DNA from: Paraburkholderia heleia NBRC 101817
GTDB taxonomy: Bacteria > Pseudomonadota > Gammaproteobacteria > Burkholderiales > Burkholderiaceae
Direction of reading: 5' to 3'
Assembly: GCF_000739775.1 (NCBI RefSeq)
Contig: NZ_BBJH01000006.1
Location: 248,001 to 312,000 of the forward strand
DNA: 64,000 nt
Shown here: piece by piece, positions 57,956-64,000 of the stretch
How positions within the stretch are numbered: position 1 is the first letter of the stretch
Layout of the letters: each line of letters starts with the position of its first letter
Translations under genes and position numbers: made by a program
The notes under the pieces: generated by a model
Seen by the model: the letters and a program-made list of their open reading frames with translations, nothing else
Databases searched by the model: none
Told to the model about the DNA's origin: nothing

Positions 57956-59257
57956 TCAGGCCGCCACGGCCACCATCGGCATGCTCACCACAGGCTGCGG
58001 CATACGCACGCGCGCACGGCCCGCGTTGCGTTCGTTGCGGCGCGTGGACGGCCAGTTCCACATCTGCACCTCGTCGCGAATCTCCGCGCACACGTCCACG
58101 AGCCGTTCCAGTTCCTCCTCGCACAGCGCCGCATTGAGCGAGAGCCGCACAAGCGAGCGGTTCTGCGCCGTGGCGGGCGCACAGAACACCGAACCGAAAA
58201 TGCCGCGCGCCTCGAGCGCGTCGCGCAACACGATCGTCTGCGGTTCCGGCCCGGCTTCGAGCGCAATGATCTGCGTTTCGCTGCCGTTCAGGTTGTAGCC
58301 AAGCTCGGCCAGCCGTGAGCGCACGTAACGCGCGTTGGCCGCGACGCGCGCGCGCCGCCAGTCTTCGCGCTCGATCACGCCAAGCGTCGCCGCGAGACCT
58401 GCGGTTTCGTGCGGCAGCAGCGTCGAACTGAAAATGGCGGGCAGCGCCTCGCACTTGAAATACTCCTGAAACCGGCGCGAACAGCTGATGATGCCCGCGC
58501 GCCCGGCAAACGCCTTCGCAAGACTCGCGGTGCGGAAATGCACGCGGTCGATGAGTCCGAGTTCGGCCACCATGCCCGCACCGTGCGGCCCGTGCGTGCC
58601 GAGCGAATGCGATTCGTCCACGACCAGCACGCAGTCGTGCTCGGCGCACACCTCGGCAATCGCCGTGAGCGGCGCCACGCTGCCGTTCGTGCTGTACACC
58701 GAATCGACGATCACGATCCCGGCCCCGTAACGCTGGATGCGCTGCTCGAGATGATCGACGTCGTTGTGGAAGAAACTGATCGCGCGCGCACCGGCGCTGC
58801 GTATGCCTTCCCAAAGCGACATGTGCGCCATCATGTCGACGTATACCGGCGTCTGCGCATTGGCGATCGACTGGATCAGCCCCGTATTCGCGGCAAAACC
58901 CGACTGGCACAGCACGCTCGCTTCGGCCCCCATGTAGGACGCGAAGCGGTCTTCGAGCGCGAGCTGCGGGCAATCGTCGCCGTGCAGGAACACGCCCGAC
59001 ATCAACAGGCCGTTACCTTCCGAGCGGATACTCATGCACATTGCATCGAGAATCTCGGGGTGGCGCGCAATCGAAAGGTAGTCGTTACTCGAAAGGTGCA
59101 AGGCATCGGCATCGGCAACACGGCCCTTCATAATGTGGCCCCCGGCCCAGCTTTCCTGCACGCGCTCGGTGTAGTACCGATCGACACGTGCTGCGAGGAA
59201 TGCGGGCAATGCCGCGTCGTTGTTATGTGCGTTACGCCAGTTGCTGCCAACTTTCAT
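57956..59257 (-). CDS. cqsA: CqsA/LqsA-type alpha-hydroxyketone autoinducer synthase
   Basis: This 433-residue PLP enzyme belongs to the alpha-oxoamine synthase family and matches CqsA/LqsA. Landmarks are LHLSSNDYLSIARHPEI, LMSGVFLHGDDCPQLALE, the PLP-ring Asp in LVVDESHSLGTHGPHG and the Schiff-base Lys at 248 (TASLAKAFAGRAG). These enzymes join an acyl-CoA to an amino acid or SAM to give a diffusible alpha-hydroxyketone (CAI-1/LAI-1 type). It is convergent with the sensor-regulator pair, about 100 bases from the regulator stop. AAGGAG six bases before the ATG fixes the start. Acyl chain length is not predictable. Confidence 0.92.
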   Translation of the reverse strand: MKVGSNWRNAHNNDAALPAFLAARVDRYYTERVQESWAGGHIMKGRVADADALHLSSNDYLSIARHPEILDAMCMSIRSEGNGLLMSGVFLHGDDCPQLALEDRFASYMGAEASVLCQSGFAANTGLIQSIANAQTPVYVDMMAHMSLWEGIRSAGARAISFFHNDVDHLEQRIQRYGAGIVIVDSVYSTNGSVAPLTAIAEVCAEHDCVLVVDESHSLGTHGPHGAGMVAELGLIDRVHFRTASLAKAFAGRAGIISCSRRFQEYFKCEALPAIFSSTLLPHETAGLAATLGVIEREDWRRARVAANARYVRSRLAELGYNLNGSETQIIALEAGPEPQTIVLRDALEARGIFGSVFCAPATAQNRSLVRLSLNAALCEEELERLVDVCAEIRDEVQMWNWPSTRRNERNAGRARVRMPQPVVSMPMVAVAA

Positions 59258-59847
59258 CTCAGGCTCCTTGTGGTTAAAGGCCGGCCCCGGAGGCGACTTG
59301 TCTGGTCAGGGTGGATTCCGAAAGGCAGGCCCGTAATGTGCCCGCAGCGAAACGGCACGCGCGATGAGGCCTCACGTGCGCATTCCGGCAGCGGACTTTC
59401 GAATGTGGGTGATGCAATGACTGGCAAGCGCGTGAGTCGCGGCGCGCGGCGGGGAGCGGTCACGGCCGGCGGCGCCAGAGCGCGCTTGAGAGAAAACCAA
59501 TGCGGGCGCGGGGCGCCGGGAGCAGGCGCCCTCATATCCGCACGAATCCCGCTTCGCGTGATCGCCACTGGGTACAAGGGAAGAAACGCCCGCCCGAAAA
59601 TATTTGAGGCGCGCCACGGGAGGCCACCTGGACCATGCACGTCATGCAGCGAAAGCGCCTTCACGCTGCACGCAACGTCAGTCGCGCCATTGATAATTAT
59701 CGTTTAAAAACAGCGCTGTTAAGTCCTTCGCAGTGCGCAACTATGCGTAGCGCATGGAGTTTCGACAAGGATTGCCCGTCGCGCCGCGAAAGGGCGCGAG
59801 CATTGATTCATCGCGCATGAATTGCGCGAAGGAGACTGGCGGAATCG
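59258..59847. other. Intergenic region upstream of the autoinducer synthase gene
   Basis: These 590 bases must contain the cqsA promoter. Two perfect palindromes lie close together at its far side: GATAATTATC (59692-59701) and AACAGCGCTGTT (59709-59720). They are more than 430 bases from the cqsA start. No gene is supported here. Confidence 0.5.
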
Positions 59848-61017
59848 TCAGATGGCCACGACGCGGTCGCGTCCGCGTGACTTGGCGACGTACAGCGCGG
59901 CGTCGGCGCGCGCCATCAATGTGGCGAGCGAGTCTTGCGCCTGGAGTTCGTCCACGCCTGCGCTGAACGTCAGGCCGTCATGGGCCTCCTGGCCGGACTC
60001 GGCCGCGAGAGTGTCGGCGCTGCGGCGCACGGAGAGTGTCAGCACGCGCAATTCATCGAGCCGCGTCACGACATCGTCGCGGGTCGTGCCCACGAAGAGC
60101 AACGCGAATTCCTCCCCGCCGAGGCGGCCGAATACGTCTTCCGCGCGCACGCCGCCCTTCACGACGCGGCAGAACTGCGCGAGCACGCGGTCGCCTGCGG
60201 CGTGTCCGTAGCGGTCGTTGATCGACTTGAAGTGATCGATATCGACGATCGCGAACGCGACCCGCTGGCCCTTCTCGCGCGCGCCTTCGAGCGACGCGCT
60301 CGCCTGGGCGAGAAAGGCGCGGCGCGTAAGCGCGCCGGTCAGTTCGTCCTGGTTCGCGAGGCGTTCGAGCCGTTCGGCCATACGATCGTGCGCGAGCAGA
60401 ACCATGCCGATCGAAATCGCGGGCAGCACGAGAATGCCGAGTGCAAGCCACGCGACGTTGAGCGGCGTGGAGTCGAGCAGCCCGTACTGCTTCACGAAGC
60501 CGCCGCCGTACATCACCCCGCGCAGCGCGTGCGCGAATGCGCCCAGCCAGGCCGCCAGCGTCACGAACCGGTAGCTGTAGACGGGGCGCGCGGGCGGCCG
60601 GCAACGCCATGCGAGCCAGCCGATCGACGCGTAAATGGCCGCATGGAACGCAGAGACGACGGCCACGCGTGCGCCGAGGCTGGGCGTGACCCAGTACCAC
60701 CACACAATACCCGTTGCGAGCGCAACGGTTCCCGCGTAGGCGAGCGGCACACGCGGCTTGAGCCCGAAGAACTCGCGGCAACCCTCGAGTATGTGCACCA
60801 CGGCTAGCGCCAGCAGCGTATTCGAAACGAAGACGGTGAGGATCGGCACGCCGAGCCGTTGCATGCCGGCGAGCAGGATCGCGACGCTTGCCATCAGGTA
60901 GGCGCCGATCCAGCGCCCGACACCGGGAATACCCGCAGGCCGCAACGAGCCGAGAATGGCGAGGCTCATGATGCTCGAAAGCACCGTGACAAGAAGAATA
61001 TTGACCGGATCTAGCAT
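59848..61017 (-). CDS. Membrane diguanylate cyclase (GGDEF)
   Basis: This 389-residue protein has six to seven N-terminal membrane helices (about 1-215) and a C-terminal GGDEF domain. The domain has an intact active site (RLGGEEFALL), the upstream substrate motif VDIDHFKSINDRYGH, and the inhibitory I-site RAED exactly five residues before GGEEF. It should make cyclic di-GMP and be feedback-inhibited. The sensor part has no named domain. Given its neighbours, a link between quorum sensing, c-di-GMP and exopolysaccharide is possible but only inferred. Confidence 0.92.
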   Translation of the reverse strand: MLDPVNILLVTVLSSIMSLAILGSLRPAGIPGVGRWIGAYLMASVAILLAGMQRLGVPILTVFVSNTLLALAVVHILEGCREFFGLKPRVPLAYAGTVALATGIVWWYWVTPSLGARVAVVSAFHAAIYASIGWLAWRCRPPARPVYSYRFVTLAAWLGAFAHALRGVMYGGGFVKQYGLLDSTPLNVAWLALGILVLPAISIGMVLLAHDRMAERLERLANQDELTGALTRRAFLAQASASLEGAREKGQRVAFAIVDIDHFKSINDRYGHAAGDRVLAQFCRVVKGGVRAEDVFGRLGGEEFALLFVGTTRDDVVTRLDELRVLTLSVRRSADTLAAESGQEAHDGLTFSAGVDELQAQDSLATLMARADAALYVAKSRGRDRVVAI

Positions 61018-61185
61018 GTACGGCGTGGTCTGAAGATATGTCCGAGTTTACGGCATCATTTTGAAAAACATTCGCTCCGGCCGGCGGCAGGCGGGAAAAA
61101 TCCGCCGCGCCCTACCAACGCTTGACGAACGCCCCAAAGGACCGCGACCATGCCTGAGACGCCACGACCTGACAGGAGCCATGTC

Positions 61186-61488
61186 ATGACCCACCATGCG
61201 TTATACGTCGAGCTGCACGCGCAGCCCGGCAAGGAAGAGGAACTGGCGGCATTTCTCGCGAGCGCGAAGCCGTTGGTCGATGCCGAACCCGCCACGCTGG
61301 CCTGGTTCGGCGTGCGCTTCGACGCTGCCACGTTTGCGATCTTCGACGCATTCGACGACGAAGCCGGCCGCAACGCGCATCTGAACGGCCAGGTGGCCGC
61401 GGCATTGATGGCGCGCGCAGGTGAGCTGCTGGCTGCGCCGCCACAGATCCGCCGCGCAGACGTGCTCGCCGACAAGCTTCCCGGCTGA
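61186..61488 (+). CDS. Antibiotic biosynthesis monooxygenase-type (ABM) protein
   Basis: This 100-residue single-domain protein has the ABM dimeric alpha/beta barrel pattern (ALYVELHAQPGKEEELAAFLASA, TLAWFGVRFDAATFAIFDAFDDEAGRNAHL). Relatives include quinol monooxygenases and heme-degrading or stress proteins; no catalytic residue singles out one. The ATG at 61186 is preferred over an in-frame ATG at 61150 because AGGAG lies seven bases upstream. Confidence 0.85.
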   Translation: MTHHALYVELHAQPGKEEELAAFLASAKPLVDAEPATLAWFGVRFDAATFAIFDAFDDEAGRNAHLNGQVAAALMARAGELLAAPPQIRRADVLADKLPG

Positions 61489-61593
61489 ACTGCCGCCAGA
61501 TTGCCCGAGAAGACGTGCGCGCCTGCGCGCACAGGGAAAAGGCGCCAGGAATGGCGCCTGCGGGAGGCGTCGCGATTTTCGAAGGAGAAGCCG

Positions 61594-61896
61594 ATGAAGC
61601 CTGGTTCCGCTTGCGAGGCAACCCGGGCTGATACCCCGGACGCGGCGCGTTCGAACGCAGAGGCGCTGAGCGGGCGCGTGCTGCACGCCCTCGAACGTGT
61701 CACGTGGCCCGCCCACCCCGCCACGCTGATCGAATGCGCCGAGCGCAGCGGCGCGCCGCGCGACGTGATCGACGCCTTGCGCCGCCTGCCCGACGAGGCG
61801 TTCGGCAGCTTTCCCGAAGTCTCGGCGCTCATCGTCGCGGCGCAACTGGGCGCGCGCGGCACGATCGCCCAACGGGGCGCGGCGAAGCAAGGATGA
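61594..61896 (+). CDS. DUF2795-family small protein
   Basis: This 100-residue protein has the DUF2795 pattern in its second half (YP-like WPAHPATLIECAERSGAPRDVIDALRRLPDEAFGSFPEVSALI), a small helical fold of unknown function. AAGGAG six bases before the ATG makes translation certain. Its stop overlaps the ATG of a 62-codon frame (ATGA), which in turn runs into the response-regulator gene. It is therefore the first gene of a short coupled unit. Confidence 0.8.
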   Translation: MKPGSACEATRADTPDAARSNAEALSGRVLHALERVTWPAHPATLIECAERSGAPRDVIDALRRLPDEAFGSFPEVSALIVAAQLGARGTIAQRGAAKQG

Positions 61897-62081
61897 CGAA
61901 CGAAACGGAAACGATGCCGGCGGCTGACCTCGATTGCGTGCCGCGGGAACAGGAATTGCGTGCTGTGAACGGCCGCCGGAGACCGCCGGTCCGCCGCGAC
62001 GCAATCGCGAAGAACAAAGGCACAGCCGCCATGATTGGCCGGGCCGCTCACGCACGAAACGTATGGCAACCGTATTACTAG
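61893..62081 (+). CDS. Small ORF coupled between DUF2795 and response-regulator genes
   Basis: This 62-residue frame (MTNETETMPAADLDCV...) starts by an ATGA overlap with the DUF2795 stop and ends 19 bases inside the response-regulator gene, which itself has no ribosome site. The product is basic, contains no recognisable domain and could be a real small protein or only a translational bridge. Confidence 0.35.
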   Translation: MTNETETMPAADLDCVPREQELRAVNGRRRPPVRRDAIAKNKGTAAMIGRAAHARNVWQPYY

Positions 62082-62413
62082 TCGACGACGACACGAACGC
62101 GCTCGACGCGCTCAAGGAACTGGTCGGGCAGGAGGGTTATCGGGTCAGGACCGCCGCAGACGGTTCGGATGCCCTGCAAAGCGCGCTCGACGACCCTCCC
62201 GATGTCGTGATCTCCGACTGCATGATGCCGGGCATGGACGGTCTCTCCCTCATGCGCGAAATGAGGCGCAGCAGCAAGCTCGCGGGCGTGCCGCTCGTGC
62301 TCGTCTCCGCGCTCGTCACCCCGCCCGCCGACGCCGACGTCGTGGGCTTCCTGCGCAAGCCCTTCGCGGTTTCGCAACTGCTCGACATCCTCCACCGGGT
62401 CGCCACACCCTGA
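62063..62413 (+). CDS. Single-domain response regulator
   Basis: This 116-residue CheY-like receiver has the acidic pair LLVDDDTNAL, phosphorylation site in VVISDCMMPGMDG, the switch serine in VLVSAL and lysine in FLRKPF. It has no output domain, so it would act by binding a partner. No histidine kinase gene is adjacent. The start lacks a ribosome site and may depend on translation of the overlapping small ORF. A hairpin with a short T run follows the stop. Confidence 0.88.
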   Translation: MATVLLVDDDTNALDALKELVGQEGYRVRTAADGSDALQSALDDPPDVVISDCMMPGMDGLSLMREMRRSSKLAGVPLVLVSALVTPPADADVVGFLRKPFAVSQLLDILHRVATP

Positions 62414-62425
62414 CAAGCTTGAGCC

Positions 62426-62447
62426 TCGTTCATCGCATGAACGATTT
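62426..62447 (+). terminator. Terminator after the response-regulator gene
   Basis: TCGTTCAT-CGC-ATGAACGA is a perfect 8-base stem with a 3-base loop followed by TTTACAT, 13 bases after the stop at 62413. The stem is only moderately GC-rich. Confidence 0.5.
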
Positions 62448-62657
62448 ACATCATCGTTGTAGCGACTGACGCGCCGGTTCGTAGGTGTTGACCTGATTCG
62501 GCATCCTGACTGGTCCCTGATCGAATGCCTCGCCTGGCACGCCACGGCATGACCGATGCTGGAGAGTCGGCGAGGCCGGTCCATTTGGGGCTGGCATGGG
62601 ATCGAACCCTGGGCGCACCGCGTCGTGATGCGATGCGCATATCCGAAGGAGGTCGAA

Positions 62658-63344
62658 ATGAGCGAATACGCAGGCCGGTCGCACGACGAGCGCGTGGCGC
62701 AACGCAAGCGCGAGAAGAAGGGCGCCACGGAGCCGCCGGGCGGCGATATGGCCGTGCACGGCACCGAGCCCGACGCCACCCACAGCAGCGGCGAGCTCTC
62801 TGAGCAAGGCAAGGAAGTGTGGCGCAAAGGCGCGGGCCTCGACGGCGGCGGCAAGAGCTCTGTGTCGCCCGGCGGCGACGGCGCACGCATCGTCGGCCGC
62901 AACCGCCCGGCAACGCCGGGCCCCGGCCCGGAAGTGATGGCGGCCAGTACGCTGGTCGGCGACCGCGTGCTGAGTTCGGACGGCGACGAAGTCGGCAAGG
63001 TCAAGGAGATCATGCTCGACGTGGAAAGCGGCTGCATTGCCTACCTGGTGATGTCGAGCGGCGGCTTTCTCGGCATTGGCGACAAGCTGCTGGCGGTGCC
63101 GTGGAATGCCCTCACGCTCGACGCGGCGCGCAAGTGCTTCGTCATCGCGCTCAACTCCGAGCGCGTGAAGAACGCGCCGGGCTTCGACAAGGGCGAATGG
63201 CCCTCGATGGCGGACCGCACCTGGGCCAGTTCCGTGCACCAGTACTATGGCCGGGAGCCGTACTGGAGCAACGACGCCGCGAGCCTGCCGCTGGACGAGC
63301 CGCCGGGTCGGGAGCCGCCGGAGGCCGGAGGCGTGAAGCTCTGA
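62658..63344 (+). CDS. PRC-barrel domain protein
   Basis: This 228-residue protein has a charged, disordered N-terminal 95 residues (RVAQRKREKKGATEPP, repeated Gly/Ser). A PRC-barrel domain follows (about 95-175: STLVGDRVLSSDGDEVGKVKEIMLDVESGCIAYLVMSSGGFLG, VPWNALTLD). The C-terminal segment WASSVHQYYGREPYW occurs in many Burkholderiaceae PRC-barrel proteins. Such proteins are often induced by stress; no precise function is known. AAGGAGG five bases before the ATG fixes the start. Confidence 0.88.
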   Translation: MSEYAGRSHDERVAQRKREKKGATEPPGGDMAVHGTEPDATHSSGELSEQGKEVWRKGAGLDGGGKSSVSPGGDGARIVGRNRPATPGPGPEVMAASTLVGDRVLSSDGDEVGKVKEIMLDVESGCIAYLVMSSGGFLGIGDKLLAVPWNALTLDAARKCFVIALNSERVKNAPGFDKGEWPSMADRTWASSVHQYYGREPYWSNDAASLPLDEPPGREPPEAGGVKL

Positions 63345-63475
63345 CGCGCCTGCACGCGCACCGACAACCCTTCATCAAGCGCCCGCCGCGGCGCCAACGT
63401 GTCATGCTAATGGTCGCCGGGGCCTGTTCACGCTAATAGCAGGCCCTGACACAACGACAATAACGCGAACCCACC

Positions 63476-64000
63476 ATGACTTCGATGGACCGCCGTGATT
63501 TCCTTCGCGCCGCCGCCGCGGGTGCGGCGCTCAGCATGACTTCACCCGCCATCCAGCGGGCGCTGGCCATTCCCGCAGACAACACAACCGGAACCATTGA
63601 AGACGTGCAGCATATCGTCATCTTCATGCAGGAAAACCGCGCGTTCGATCACTACTTCGGCACGCTGCCCGGGGTGCGCGGCTTCTCGGACCGCATCACG
63701 ATCCCGTTACCCGACGGTGCCAACGTGTGGCAGCAAAGCGACGGCACACGCACGCTGCTGCCGTTCTACCTGGACAGCCGCATGGGCAACGCGTTGCTCG
63801 CGGGCGGCGCGCACAACTGGGCCGACGCCCACGAGGCCTGGGACCATGGCCGCATGACGCATTGGCCAAAGTTCAAGGGCGAAGCCTCGATGGGCTATTT
63901 TCAGGCCTGGGACCTGCCGTTTCATTTCGCGCTCGTCAACGCCTTCACGGTCTGCGATGCCTACTATTGCTCGCTGCACGGCGGCACCAATGCGAACCGG
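63476..64000 (+). CDS. Phosphocholine-specific-type phospholipase C (partial, runs off the window)
   Basis: The first 175 codons are present and the frame is open at the window end. A twin-arginine export signal (MDRRDFLRAAAAGAALS) leads into the phosphoesterase (PF04185) start EDVQHIVIFMQENRAFDHYFGTLPGVRGFSDR. NWADAHEAWDHGRM and FTVCDAYYCSLHGGTNANR follow. These match bacterial non-haemolytic and haemolytic phospholipases C, which release phosphorylated headgroups from lipids outside the cytoplasm; acid phosphatase AcpA relatives share the fold. No strong ribosome site is visible. Confidence 0.88.
   Translation, partial: MTSMDRRDFLRAAAAGAALSMTSPAIQRALAIPADNTTGTIEDVQHIVIFMQENRAFDHYFGTLPGVRGFSDRITIPLPDGANVWQQSDGTRTLLPFYLDSRMGNALLAGGAHNWADAHEAWDHGRMTHWPKFKGEASMGYFQAWDLPFHFALVNAFTVCDAYYCSLHGGTNANR

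Noticed and set aside
62598..62609. GGGATCGAACCC, the inverse of a tRNA T-arm consensus
   Set aside because: The flanking T stem has a mismatch and no anticodon or D arm could be folded on the minus strand. At most a remnant; probably chance.

Overview
The window is high-GC DNA with dense, tightly spaced genes and GC-rich third codon positions. The gene content points to a Burkholderiaceae genome, most likely Paraburkholderia or a close relative. Indicators are a cepacian-type (bce) exopolysaccharide cluster, the aerobic benzoyl-CoA (box) pathway with a BoxR-type regulator, DUF4148 and DUF2501 proteins, and a Tat-exported phospholipase C. No rRNA, intact tRNA, CRISPR array, insertion sequence or prophage is visible.

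Layout. 1-8.4 kb: exopolysaccharide genes bceB-C-D-E-F-G on the minus strand, plus the first codons of a next gene at the left edge. An AT-rich region of about 500 bp separates them from divergent bceA (8.4-9.9 kb). 10-11.2 kb: a protein with a transposase-type DNA-binding head on a non-transposase body. 11.9-15.2 kb: small secreted or membrane proteins and an orphan LuxR-type regulator. 15.3-20.2 kb: a complete branched-chain amino acid type ABC importer (livK, then livH-M-G-F). 20.2-21.3 kb: a gene-poor AT-rich gap. 21.3-24.9 kb: single metabolic genes (thioesterase, class-V aminotransferase, methyltransferase, HAD phosphatase). 25.1-30.5 kb: a marR-controlled tripartite aromatic-acid type efflux operon. 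30.5-38.8 kb: the pbpC / alpha-2-macroglobulin pair. 39.2-46.9 kb: SDR/TetR divergent pair, DUF4148 protein, SBP56-family protein with a membrane partner, a second SDR, nitroreductase, ketopantoate-reductase-like protein, thioesterase.

47.0-55.2 kb is the benzoate module: boxA, boxB and boxC on the minus strand, boxR, then divergent bclA (benzoate-CoA ligase) and an alpha/beta hydrolase. Ligase, epoxidase (BoxAB) and dihydrodiol lyase (BoxC) form a linear route from benzoate to ring-opened product. Promoters with TGCA repeats flank boxR on both sides.

55.5-59.3 kb is a candidate alpha-hydroxyketone quorum-sensing locus: a six-helix sensor kinase, a response regulator with an enlarged receiver domain, and, convergent, a CqsA/LqsA-type PLP synthase. 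A diguanylate cyclase lies just beyond. 61.2-64 kb: small stress- or signalling-type proteins and the start of a phospholipase C that runs off the right edge.

The observations I rate highest are the quorum-sensing locus, the transposase-head fusion protein next to the EPS genes, a 14-codon mini-ORF that links two efflux genes by two start/stop overlaps, and the tandem palindromic operators between the SDR and tetR genes.
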